Shown here piece after piece: positions 1-11,182 of a DNA stretch of 64,000 nucleotides (position 1 is the stretch's first letter; each line of letters begins with the position of its first letter). The DNA lies in the NCBI GenBank assembly GCA_023238725.1, contig CM041546.1:17065492-17129491 (forward strand), in the 5' to 3' direction. Position numbers and translations under genes: made by a program. This DNA comes from Scortum barcoo (Eukaryota; Chordata; Actinopteri; Centrarchiformes; Terapontidae). The notes under the pieces are model-generated. The model made no database searches. It was given only the letters and a program-made list of their open reading frames with translations, and had not been told where the DNA came from.

Positions 1-2756
1 TATTTTTCTTTTCACTTTTCCCGTCTCCTCTATGCATCATACTTTGCTTGCTTGCACGTTTCCTCTGTTACCCCACCCTGGATGTGTATGAATGTACAGT
101 CAGCATGGGAAAGACACGGCTAATTTAGATGCAGACCTATCCCAGTCCCCCTCTCCTCCCCCTGCTGCTCGCCGTCACTCGCCGTCACTCTGGGAAATGC
201 AGCGAGCTTTGCCACCAACAAGCTCAGCAGTTTATGCAAGAATGATGTGATTTCCTCTTCAGAAGCCAGCTGTTATGAAAGCAGGATGTCATAAATCAAT
301 CTGCAGGGTTGTTGACTATTTATCTCAGAGTTGTGTTGACTTCCTAAATTTTAGTTGTATTTTCAAGGTGGCATTCATATACAAAGAAACCACAACAAGG
401 CGTTATTCTGTTTTTGTCTTTGTTTACATTGTTTGTCGTTGTTTACATCTCCATATTTGCTAAATTGTCTCCGGGATGAATTACTCCTAAGTCATTTAGA
501 AGTTTAGGGTGTTTTGTGCCGTCTGATACATACAAATTCTCATTTGAAATGTTTTATATTGCATTGCTGTTTGTGAAGGATGCAACAATATTAGATAAGC
601 CAGAGCCATAATTGAATAATGCTTACTATTTCTTAAATTGGGATAAACCCCTTTGTTACAGTAAAGCTTGGTTCTTTGTATAACCTTCCAAATCATTGGT
701 TCCCTTAACCGTTCCGAGAAATGAAATTTGCTGTTCTCTGTAGAAGTTGCCCGGCATTTAACCTCCTTTCTCGTCAGCTGGTGTATTTTCAGCTAAATGT
801 TGTGGGGAGGGAGAAGAAGTCATGGGGGCTGTTTAGGTTTCTGGTTTCCTGACTTACTCTGGGGTCACATGACCAGGAAGCAGCGATAGCGTGGTCTCTC
901 TTCGGTCCTCAGGGACTCTTGCCTCATGAGGCAAACATGCAATTTCATTTACCCAATCTCCGGTGCAAGAATAGCAGCCTGGGTCGTGATGCACACAGAC
1001 AAAAGAACAGACTCCTCCATGAAGGAAGCTTTTATGTCGAGGGTCCTTGAAGCGTTGCAATCCGTTCCTCTGGCCCGTCATTGTGCAGATCACAAGGCCA
1101 CTGTACGGGTATAGAGACTTAGATCACATAAGTAGCTGAAAATTATGTGAACTGAAGGTTCTGAGGGAACATTAGAGCATTTGTTTGAAAATTGAGTGGA
1201 CGGGAATTGGCTCCAGACACTGTTTTGGGAGGTGTGTGTGTGCGTGTGCGTGTGTGAGATGGAGCAGGGTGTGAAAGTGAGAGAGAATAGGGGAAGCTGT
1301 TGACCTCAGGCTTTTTAGAAAGCGGATGTGGGTGAGGAGCGTGATCCAGAGAGGACCCAGGCTCTAGAGTTGGTGGCTGCTTTTTTGTGCGCTCATGTGC
1401 TTTTGAGTGCATTTTCATTTTTGTGTGTGTGTGTGCTCACCATGGGAGTGATTGTGTGGGTGCGATTGAAGTTGCGTGTTTGTGTACATATTTGAAATCT
1501 TTGAGCTTAATATATGCGTTTGCCAGCCCATCACCATGCAGGCTTAGTCATCGAGACAATTATCCCAAGCCACAGGTTGACTCATATGTTTTCAAAGTTT
1601 GCCTTTTTCTTCCCTCTCTCTTTCACTCCTAAAAGAACACAGAGATATATAACAGTCTATAGTCCCTCAGCTTTAATACTGTTAGGTATCACTCTGCCAC
1701 AAAACTAAATTTACCTTGATGACTAAAAGAAAAATCTGCCACATTGTTTCCACAGAAACCAAAATAATCAAACATGGCTGGTAAAAGCAGTGGATCTTCT
1801 CAGACTTTGAAACGCCAGTGTGTCTGGAGTCTTGTTCTTAAAATGTCTCAGTCCTGATGTTGGAAGATGGCCGTCGGCTAAAACAGTGATTTAGATGACT
1901 TACTTTTTGTAGAGCATTAGTGTTTAATGCTTACAAGGAATTCACAAAAGCTAGAACACAGTGACAAGATAAAAACATGAAGCACACAAGAGAAAATTTG
2001 ACATTAAAGATGAAATTATTTAGAGTAAACCCTGTGCAGTGCAAGGTGCTTTAGAGTTTAGAGGCCATCTTTACAAAAACAATCATATGTAGTTGAAACA
2101 AATGGACAATTAGATAGGATCTGCCTACAGATGTCAGGTTGCATGAAAAGTCTATCCTTAAAGAATAAGCAGTTTCAAATCAGATGTGTCATTGTGATTT
2201 TTTTTTTTTGTATCTCTGATCAGGATAGATTTAGTAGAAGTGACACTCCCGAGACAGTTTAGACAGTTGACTGTAGTTGTTTCAAGACATGGTTTTTCTA
2301 CCTGGAGTGAAACAGAAAAAGAGAATATTTTTGAGGAAATTGTGGGAACATCATGTGGACTAGGTGACTTACTGACAGTAGAGCCTTGTCTAAAATCAGA
2401 TGAAGACTCTTTTGCTGGATTCTTTAGGAATAAAAAAAACGGGCATCTTAATGCAAGTACAATATAAGGAGATGGGTGACTTCCTCCTAGTAGGACTTAG
2501 TGTGCATGCTCTGTTTTGCATAGACTTCAGATACTGATGTATTTTTGAGGCCCAGTGAACTGAGATTATTAAAACAACAAAAGATTCTACCAAGTTCTCC
2601 CCATCTGTGTCAGCCTGTGTTTACCTCATGCTTTGAACTGTGTTTCATACTGTAAACGTGCATTTGTTATGAGTAAGACTGTTTTGCTTGTTTGCTTGTG
2701 GGAATAATGTTAAAGGTATTAATCAGGCGTGTTTGCATGTTTGTGTGTGTTTGCAG
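1..2756 (+). other. stk40: STK40 intron upstream of the first visible coding exon
   Basis: No coding exon is visible in this stretch on either strand. It contains a GT-rich run near 1231-1254 and ordinary AT-rich sequence. Because the exon at 2757 begins at the third base of a codon in the middle of the kinase domain, this stretch should be intron, and the exons for the N-terminal half of STK40 must lie before position 1. I looked for a catalytic-loop exon (HRDLK-like) and did not find one. Confidence 0.7.
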
Positions 2757-2872
2757 GACTCACCGAATCACCATCACCAACTTCTGCCTGGGAAAGCACC
2801 TGGTGAGCGAGGACGACCTGCTGAAAGACCAGAGAGGAAGTCCGGCCTACATCAGCCCTGACGTATTAAGTG
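2757..2872 (+). CDS. stk40: STK40 coding exon a (DFG-equivalent and activation segment)
   Basis: The acceptor is TTTGCAG before 2757 and the donor is GTGAGT at 2873. One base completes a split codon, 38 codons follow (THRITITNFC through DVLS), and one base is left over. It carries the degenerate DFG (NFC) and the SPAYISPD segment. Confidence 0.93.
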
Positions 2873-3738
2873 GTGAGTATGAAACCGATATGTTGCATGC
2901 ATGTTCTTTTGAAAGTATACAAAGTCAAAAACTGCGTGATGCTGACTCCCCATGACAGACTTTCTGAAAGGAGCAGTTTCTTGTCACTTTCATAAACATA
3001 CAGTCCAACAGTCACACCTGTTTTTGGTCTCAACTGATTATGTGTGCAAAAGTGTGAAAAACTTCCTCAGTGCCTTAAATTTGCCACCGTCGTCTGTGAT
3101 GAAATAGGGTTGTGAAGTGTGTTGACTGCAAGTCCAGAGAATTCTGATTAGAAGAGTGACCCTTGTTGATCCGGGTCCAGATGGGATTCTTTTAAAGAGC
3201 ATTGCATAACGTCAAGCAATCGGCCTTGTGTTTGAATTTCCGGTTATTAGGCAACAAGAAAGGTAATGTTGCAATTCCGGACTGGCAAAAGACAGGAATA
3301 GCTTTTTTTTTTATGTTGTCTGTGTAATCATGGTGATGCTGCATTTTCTCATGGTATGTGTCTGCAGAAAAAGCTTCTTTCCTCTTTTGCATGAAACAGT
3401 TTCTTGGTCTGAAAGAAGCAGCAGTCTAATTTTTATTGTTTAGCTTCACAAAACTCAGGTTGTCAAAGTAAACATGCAGATCTGAGCATGCACTTCTACG
3501 GTAAACCCTGATTCCATCCACCTGATTTCAAGAATGTCGTGCTGGACAGCAGGCAAAAGTAAAAACAGAAATCTTTCACCTCCAACCACTCAAAAACTGT
3601 AGATGAAACCCGGGCGTGTATATCAGCATAACGTGACAGGCACACAATTAAACAGAGCTTCAGTGACTCACACACTGATGACTCACTGGAGGGAAACTAC
3701 TCCCATCAACCCCCATTCCCTCCCATCCCCATCCCCCG

Positions 3739-3788
<50 letters not shown>

Positions 3789-5626
3789 ACAAGCTTTAAC
3801 ATAATTGCCTTCTGCTGTTGCTACCGCCTGCCTGGCTGTAACAACACGGCCTATGGTCACAGCCACGATGCTCCACCCTCACCAGCTCCAGTTTATTCGT
3901 CAATACACAGCTGATTTAATGGCTCGAGGTTAAATATAAAAAATGGTTCTTCCTTTTGAAAAGTCAGCAGCGTCCCTAGGAAATATAATGGACTTGGAGT
4001 CAATGCTTGTGTTTGCTCATCTCGTTAATCATTATACCTGGTGACTTGATAGGAATTGAACTTGTTAAAGGGTTGAGTCACACAGGGCAAAAACTGTCAT
4101 TGTTGATTTCAGCCTTGTAATGGTATCTGATTTTGGAGTAAAACAAAGCAGTTTGCTGTCACCATTTCAAATGCCACATTGGTTGATATCAAACCTGACC
4201 TCCACCCCTCTCTTTCTTGCCTCCAGGTCGGCCGTACCGTGGTAAACCCAGTGACATGTGGGCTCTTGGCGTGGTCCTGTTCACCATGCTGTATGGCCAG
4301 TTCCCCTTTTATGACAGCATACCTCAAGAGCTCTTCCGTAAGATCAAGGCTGCAGAGTACAACATCCCAGAGTGAGTACTTGTATTTGAGCACTTTTCCT
4401 GTCCATGTGACATTTGGCGATGATTTAATCAAAGCAATGGAATCAAGCTGCTCTGACAACAGTCACAGCCTATTAAAAGCACACCGTCTGTACTGTTTAT
4501 ACTCAGATATTTATTCTTTGTAACTCTGCAGCACAGAATTAAATGAACTGTAACTGTGATGTGGTATACACTATTGGCAATTTTACCAGATTTCCCCTTC
4601 AAACAAAATGACTCATTGTTTATATGTTTATACCAAATGTGTTTTTTTTTTTTTTTTTACGTTTTCATATTCAATTTGGACCTGAAGAAATGGCAGTATA
4701 ATCTTTCAATATTGACTCTGGACTTCTGACCTCCAGTCACATTTTGCTAATAAAACTGTCCCTTCTGTTTCTTCCTCCACCTCCTTACAGGGACGGCCGT
4801 GTGTCTGAGAACACAGTGTGCCTGATTCGAAAGCTGCTGGTGTTGGACCCTCAGCAGAGGCTTACTGCAGGAGAGGTGCTGGAGTCCCTCAGTGCAATCA
4901 TTGCCTCTTGGTAATTGCTCCCCCTGCTGCATCTTTGAAACATTGCATTAAATGTGTTGATTCTCAAGTCATGTATTACTGTTGAAGAGCTGAGAAACTG
5001 TAATGAACTATGCATGAATGTGTTAATAATTCTCATCCTCATTGTGTTTTCCTAATCACAGGCAGTCTGTTTCATCGTTGAGTGGCCCTCTGCAGGTGGT
5101 GCCTGATATTGACGATCAGGTGAATCACCCAGAACATCTGCAAGAGGTAAATTGATAACTGGAGAATCACACATCTGAATATGGAGCATCTTGAATAAAT
5201 GTAGAGGCACTAAAATAGAGCTACTTAAGACAGAGAATGACCTTGATGCAATTATGTGCAACAGTAGAAATAGGCTGATGTAATTCATCATGTCCCTGTT
5301 GTTTTTCCCGATGTTTACATTACCTCTCAGATACATGGAGAATGTTTATTTCAGTTAGCTCAGATGTTGCAGCACATTGAGCAGAATACATTATTTTCTC
5401 CCCTCAGGCCAAGGTGATAGAAGAGTCTTCACAGTACGAGTTTGAAAACTACATGCGCCAGCAGCTGCTGTTGGCTGAAGAGAAGAACACTATCCATGAG
5501 GCCAAGAGCTTTCTCACCAAGCGCCAGTTTGGCAGCATCCCACCAGTAAGGCGTGTGGGCCACGACGCCCAGCCTGTCAGCCCGCTAGATGCTGCCATAC
5601 TGGCACAACGTTTCCTCCGGAAGTAG
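2757..5626 (+). CDS. stk40: STK40, serine/threonine kinase 40 (SgK495), pseudokinase; 3' half only
   Basis: Five exons (2757-2872, 4227-4371, 4791-4910, 5062-5146, 5408-5626) join in phase and encode the last 227 residues of a protein usually about 435 aa long. The visible part runs from the DFG region to the C-terminus. The DFG position reads NFC inside ITITNFCLGKHL, and the APE position reads SPD (SPAYISPDVL). The subdomain IX signature DMWALGVVLF and a C-lobe ending LLVLDPQQRL follow. The tail contains GPLQVVPDIDD, YEFENYMRQQLLLAEEK, and ends AILAQRFLRK. Known of the family: STK40 is a pseudokinase that does not act as an ordinary kinase and binds the E3 ligase COP1 through a short VP-containing C-terminal motif; the VVP in exon 4 of this set fits that motif. 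The start codon and ATP-binding lobe are outside the window. The gene is on the same strand as EVA1B. Confidence 0.95.
2873..4226 (+). other. stk40: STK40 intron with a long TG microsatellite
   Basis: This intron runs from GTGAGT at 2873 to the CTCCAG acceptor ending at 4226. An uninterrupted TG run at about 3741-3787 lies inside it. No other feature is seen. Confidence 0.85.
3741..3787 (+). repeat. (TG)n microsatellite
   Basis: About 23 uninterrupted TG units lie within the STK40 intron. The length is typical of polymorphic fish dinucleotide repeats. Confidence 0.95.
4227..4371 (+). CDS. stk40: STK40 coding exon b (subdomain IX)
   Basis: The acceptor is CTCCAG and the donor is GTGAGT at 4372. 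Two bases complete Gly, 47 codons follow, and two bases are left over. The encoded RPYRGKPSDMWALGVV and LYGQFPFYDS are strongly kinase-like and match STK40. Confidence 0.95.
4791..4910 (+). CDS. stk40: STK40 coding exon c (end of C-lobe)
   Basis: The acceptor is CTTACAG and the donor is GTAATT at 4911. It encodes DGRVSENTVCLIRKLLVLDP and QQRLTAGEVLESLSAIIAS. The final Trp codon is split across the next intron. Confidence 0.95.
5062..5146 (+). CDS. stk40: STK40 coding exon d (COP1-motif region)
   Basis: The acceptor is ATCACAG and the donor is GTAAAT at 5147. One base completes Trp, then 28 codons follow. It encodes SSLSGPLQVVPDIDDQ, which contains the VP dipeptide in acidic context expected for a COP1-binding peptide. 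Confidence 0.93.
5408..5626 (+). CDS. stk40: STK40 terminal coding exon e
   Basis: The acceptor is CCCTCAG. There are 72 codons and a TAG stop at 5624-5626. It encodes the conserved tail with EESSQYEFENYMRQQLLLAE, KRQFGSIPPVRRVGHDAQP and the C-terminus AQRFLRK. Confidence 0.96.
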   Translation, partial: AKVIEESSQYEFENYMRQQLLLAEEKNTIHEAKSFLTKRQFGSIPPVRRVGHDAQPVSPLDAAILAQRFLRK

Positions 5627-8600
5627 TCCCCAATCACCCGTCTAAGCCTCTCTGAGCTCCCCAGCACCCCCAGTGATCTGTGGAGTCTAGAGAGCACTGA
5701 GGAGGATAAGCCACAAACCTGAACTCGCATACACGAGGCCCAGCCCGAACCAGGGTACAGACAGCCCCATTCATAGGTGGGCTTTGGGCAAGCTAGGCGG
5801 AGCAGACATGAGGGGGGCACCAAAACAAACTGCCGATTTAAAACTTCAGTCCTCATGTCTGGATCCTTCAGTGAAACATGGAAAGCCCCGGAGGAAGGTC
5901 TGAACCAAAGGTTCCTTGCCCTCAGGTCACCCACAGTCAGATCTCACTGTGCAACCAACCTGACGGCGCAGTCACACTTGGGGCAAACACAAGGCTCTGC
6001 CTCGAGTGTTGAAGAGACGATTAACCCTGTATTCCTCCTCCTCCTCCTTTTGAGATCTCCCTACTGTAACACTTTCCCCATCAACTCTGGATCCCCTGAG
6101 CAATACAGGACCAGAATCATGTAGCAACCCCTTCTCTCCCTAATGGTTAATGGTATTTCCTCAAGTCAGATCACCTGATCACAGATGTCACTTCTCTATA
6201 CCCATTCCACCCTCCTCCTCTCACTCCTTCCTCTTCCTCTGTACTGTTTTCCTGTATTGAATATGATCCAGACTGGTCCTGTCTGTAACTCTGACTTCAA
6301 ATCAATCTACCTCTCTGTCTCTCTTCTCTGTTGGTAAACCATGCTCACTGTTCTGAGACAAGGGATTGTAACAATGGAGTCTTGATGCCACCAGTGACAT
6401 AAAGCATTAATGTTTTCTGTCAGTGATAATGCTTTGAAACCTTGGTTTCGAAAAATCTGAATAAGCTTTTTATCATATTTACCTTAATAAGTAGCATTTA
6501 ATCCCTACCTTTTGGATTGAAGATGAATATCAAAGTATGTCTACATGCATCCTTTGATATTTTCAGAATGCATTGTCTCCTGCTTTTGCTCATCCCTGTG
6601 GAAATCTATTTTTAGCATCTAGGCAGCTAGCGTGAGGTACCTGGAAGTCACAACGCCAAGAACTGAATGGGAAAAACTGTTGGATCCTCCCTGCCAAGGC
6701 ATATTAATGGTAACGCTTCCTCAGTGCCATTATAGTGAAGATCAGGCACAGTCATGTTTTTATTGCCAAAAATCATGTCTTAAAATTACTCTTAGCCAAG
6801 GAATCTGGTACCCACAGCCTCATTCAGAATCAAATGGCTTCCAGGTATTCCAGCTTCACTGTTTCTCTTTATCAAGACAGATCATGGGACAAGTGTTTTT
6901 CAGTATGAATGTGAACTGTCATTCTACGCTTTGATACATTTGCAGTATCCATGAGTGTGTACGTGCGTGTGTGTTTCGGGCCAGGCAAAACGAGGGTGTG
7001 CAGAGCTGTCGAGCTGTTGACCTCTGACAGTCTCAGACCCTTTAAGCTATCCTCCAATCAGTTGTGTTCTGTTATCTGGCCCGCCTCAGTGGCAGACACT
7101 GTGAAAACCAGAGCAGGCTTTGCTAAGACGGGGCTTGACTGAATGTTCTAGCAGTGATTTGCCGTGAATGCTCTCTTAAGATCAGAAAATATCACATATC
7201 TATTGCCATTCTCAAGCCCTCTCTCTAGCTCAACTTGTACATGCTTGTATTATCTCGCCATGTAGGCCCTCCACACAGAGGGGCTAACTGGTGGCTGGTA
7301 ATCGATACTGTAATATTTCATAGAGAAATGAAAATACAGACTCATAGGTTTTAAGTTTAGTTGCTGGGTCTTCTTGGCTATTAATGCGTTCTTCTCTTTT
7401 TATCGAAGGGTTTCTTCAAACCATGGCAAAGCTACTAACCAGTGACTGTTAGGCATCTTTACACTGCAATTTGCCTTTGCATATTGGTACCTGCTTTAGG
7501 CTATCTAGACTTCTTCCTATTTATATTCAAACTCATTGCATGAACATAGGCTCTGGAATATTTTCAAATGTCTTTACTTCTTTTTTTGTTTTCTTGTAAT
7601 TTCATGTTGATTTATTTATTCACTCACTCATGTAGACCCCTCCTTCCCCCCAAAAAACCACTGGGGCTTGTATCACAGACATTATAGTTTGTGAAAAAAA
7701 ATGTCCTTTTTAAATGAAAATTTCTTCTAAGACTAGGTGCAACATATGCCAGTGAAATAGGCTCCAAATCTCTTTGCTCTCTCAGCTTTAAGAATTGTCA
7801 TTAATTCCCGGCAGTGGTTCTCATTTTGATCCTTTTCAGCCACTTTCATGAAAGAGTAGCATCTGTTTTTGTGTTTTCCTTTTTGGATTCCTAAATCATT
7901 TTCTTGCCATTTTTGCCACGAAGTCTGTGGTCAACTTAAGCTACACTAATAACGAGACTGACTTTTGCATAGTTCTATTTTTTACAGAAAACAAAAATGA
8001 TACTCGTACGTTATCTTGATGTACGGGATTTTTTTTTTTGTATCTTTACTTCTTCTGTCATTAACTCCAAAAAACCCCAAGCCCCGCACAAGGCTGCACT
8101 CTCTGGTCAGTATGTAAATATGTACCATCATGACTGCGTCAGTCATATTGTATGTAGTTCCACCCAGTGAGATCCAACTCTGTTTCAACACATGCTGATT
8201 GACGTGCATTATAGGCCACGTTGGCCATCAAAACCACCACATTCGGAGGCTAAAATAATATGTAAAGAGAGCTGTTGGCTTTCTCCCACCTCAATGTGAA
8301 TCCCGTGGGTATACAGCAGTATTGTAGTAGTCTAGGTTGTTCATCAGAGAAGGGTGTTTTGTAAACACCGTAGCCATTGCTGAATGCTGACATTAAGTGA
8401 TCGTCCGTGGAAAAGTGTCTTATGCCATCTTCCATGATGCCCAGATACAGATTAGTAACTTCAGGTTCAATAGACCCTTGATGTAGATGTTATTTTCTGT
8501 CTGCCCCTCTAATCAAAAAGTGTTTCACCTTCTAGCTAGTGATTGTACCACACTCAATGTTTGTTTTACACAGTTGTATTGGTAGATAATTGCAATGTGG

Positions 8601-9085
8601 ACTGAAAAGCATGGAAATGGTGTGAGGTTAAACTCTGTGTAAAACATGTGACTGTTGCATGATTTCAAACTTGCAAGGTGTGCCAGAGCAACTGAAAATC
8701 TGAAGATAATTTACTCCTTTTGCATCCTGCAGGAAACTACAAAGCCAAATAGATTTGCCCCTTAGTAGTAAAATATTGTCGATTTTCAAACGTTCGGATT
8801 TCGTTATGATTTTTACCCTGCTCCAAAGTCCTAGGTCTTCAGTATACAACCAATATATTGTTGACTGTTTCAACTGGAAACTTGGTGTAAGATATGAAAC
8901 GTGGTGTAGTTTAAACCCAATGGGATAATGTGTTGTAAGCTGCTTGGTCGGACATGGGCATCTAGATACAGAAAACTGCGTAATTGTACAGATGAAAAAC
9001 ACGTTTGTATAAAAAACATATTTTTCTACTTCATCAGATCTCTACATGCATGTCAGCAATAAACTTTGATATGGAAACATTCAAC
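5627..9085 (+). other. stk40: STK40 3' untranslated region
   Basis: No coding exon follows the TAG. The sequence stays free of plausible splice sites in frame and reaches a canonical polyadenylation signal at 9058-9063. That makes a 3' UTR of roughly 3.4 kb, long but plausible for this gene. The boundary is inferred from the signal, not from transcripts. Several T-rich tracts (for example near 8030) are present. Confidence 0.65.
9058..9063 (+). terminator. stk40: polyadenylation signal AATAAA of STK40
   Basis: A canonical AATAAA is followed about 20-50 bases on by GT/T-rich sequence (TTTGTCATGTCTATGTATTG). This is the arrangement expected around a cleavage site. Confidence 0.6.
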
Positions 9086-10940
9086 TTTGTCATGTCTATG
9101 TATTGTGACACATCCCTCTGTTGCCAGTAGGTGGAGCACTTTCTTAAAAAATGACTCCAGCAGTAGGAGCAGTACATTTAATGTTGCCACTTTTAGGGTA
9201 TTATATTGAATGTTTTTTGTAGGGTTCCACATATTTCTCTACCAGATGTGAACAATTGACAGAAAACATTCAGTCTCACTGCACCAGCCAATCGTATGTG
9301 ACTTTACATGATGTGGTCTCAGGCCTCGGAGGCTGAGACCTGTATGAAAAATGAACAACATAGAAGAACTGAGTCTCTGTGCGTCTAAACCGCCTCTGTC
9401 TTGCGGTGAGTCGGATTTTGGACCAGACCGAGGTAGACTTGCTCAAACAGGAAGTCTCCTGCTGACTCTGACAGCACCACGGGACCCTGTGGGCTGCTAT
9501 GCCGATTCCTCCCGCCACCCCACCCCCAAAGCTCACCTCAGGCCTTTGAACACGCACGCACACACCCCCTCTCTTGAGCAGGGCATTAATTCCATTAGAA
9601 ATAATGTCATGCCTGCCAAAAAATACACAAAAATACACATGGAAATCTCATCATATACAGGCCTGACAGGCATATTGGATTAAATCTGTGATAATGGCAT
9701 GTGCAAATGTTATTGAACAGCCACTTTTTTGTCCTTTTTTATACCCCACTGATGCACACCTACATGTATGCTGTGACCCACATTTTACCGTGAAGATTTT
9801 ATAGTACAGAAGCAGATCCCACTTAAGGGAATTAAAATTTAAACCCACAGTCAACAACAGACAAATGAGGGGATCAGACCTGTAACCTGCTCATTATAGA
9901 TCAGTTTCAGTCGATAAGACATTACCAAAGTTCCCAAAAATGCTGTGCGGACTCACTGAAACAAAGAATAACAGAGGTCTTAGCAACCTTTCCCACCCTT
10001 TCGAGACCCTCACAGCAGAGCTCGTCTTTTCAACTGGGTCTCTCCTACAGATCATTACGCCCCTCTCCCACCGTGTTGTACTGGGTGGAAAAGTCTCAGG
10101 GGTCAAAGTTCCACAGATGCTTTGTCCCCATAAACTACAACCAGCTGGCCTTGAAGAGGTCCATCCTGGATTCATGGCTGTCTCAAACAAACGATCGTTC
10201 AATAAAGGCTACGTCAGGCATCTGCGATGTTCTTACTTAATTACCTTGGAGAGCATTACATATTCAGTTTCAGGGGAAAAGAGCAGGCTTCATCCAGCTG
10301 GACATGGATGACGAAGGATAAACAGGGATCCACATTTCCAGATGTGTGTTCATAGCTGTGTTGTCATAGCTATATGTGTGTGTACTTTACTGGTAGCAGT
10401 GTATGTAATTGCTAAAAATGTATTACAAATAACTGATAGAAGTGCCCAGCTGTGGCTGCTTTGTAGTTATTGCTCTATGTGTTTATGTCTGTTAGAGCGT
10501 GCAAATGTGTCTCCAGCTGTGCAAAGCATACCAAGGCTTTATGGCCTCTCCTGTCAGGACACTGCAGCGAACACACAGAAAAACAAATTTATGCTGTTTG
10601 AAAAAAAGAGTATATATATCAAGACAATTGACAACACTGAGTAACAGTTCTAATGCTCTCACTGGTCCTTATGAAGAAGTCACATGAAATCAGATGATCT
10701 AGGCCTCCAGGGGTTAAGCATCAGATTTCATGCAGTTTAGTGGTTAATGGCTGGAGGGAGGTCCACCTCTGGACATGTGCTCAACTCAATAGTTATACAG
10801 TGTCTAGCCTTGTCCAGTCTCTGCTTTGTATGCTCTTCTCACTGCTTCAATCAACAAAATAAACAAAAGCAGGAGGGATGTCGCTACAATTTATTACGAC
10901 CCATGTTTAACTTCCATATATGATCGAAGGTGATGATGAT
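9086..10940. other. intergenic, nothing recognised
   Basis: Small open frames here on both strands overlap each other and lack splice context or any protein-like family signature. I see no gene, RNA gene or clear repeat. Confidence 0.6.
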
Positions 10941-10944
10941 TCTC

Positions 10945-11182
10945 TGTACATGTGGCATCTATTGCACGTCTGTCCGTCCCAGGGAGAGGGATCCCTCATC
11001 TGTGGCTCTTCCTCAGGTTTCTTCTTTTTCCCATAAAGAGTTTTTTTTTAAGTTTTTCCTGACTCGGTTCGAGGGTCTAAGGACAGAGGGTGTCACAACT
11101 GTACAGATTGTAAAGCCCTCCGAGGCAAACAATGTTTGTGATTTTTGGGCTTTAAATAAATAAATTAGATTTGATTTTGATG
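10945..11182 (+). repeat. interspersed fish repeat (retroelement-type 3' tail), family A
   Basis: The segment has the layout of a repeat I recognise as common in teleost genomes. It has a block around GTCTGTCCGTCCCAGGGAG, then TTTCTTCTTTTTCCCATAAA, then TAAAGCCCTCCGAGGCAAA, and it finishes with AATAAATAAATTAG. The end structure (AATAAA-rich tail) suggests a non-LTR retroelement or SINE 3' end. A second, tail-only piece lies at about 49214-49268. The family name is not assigned. Confidence 0.55.

Noticed and set aside
3603..3914. Frames through the TG microsatellite on both strands
   Set aside because: They are Cys-Val and Thr-His repeats produced by the dinucleotide run, inside an intron.
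5449..5934. 161-codon minus-strand frame over the end of STK40
   Set aside because: It is antisense to the terminal STK40 exon and has no family resemblance.
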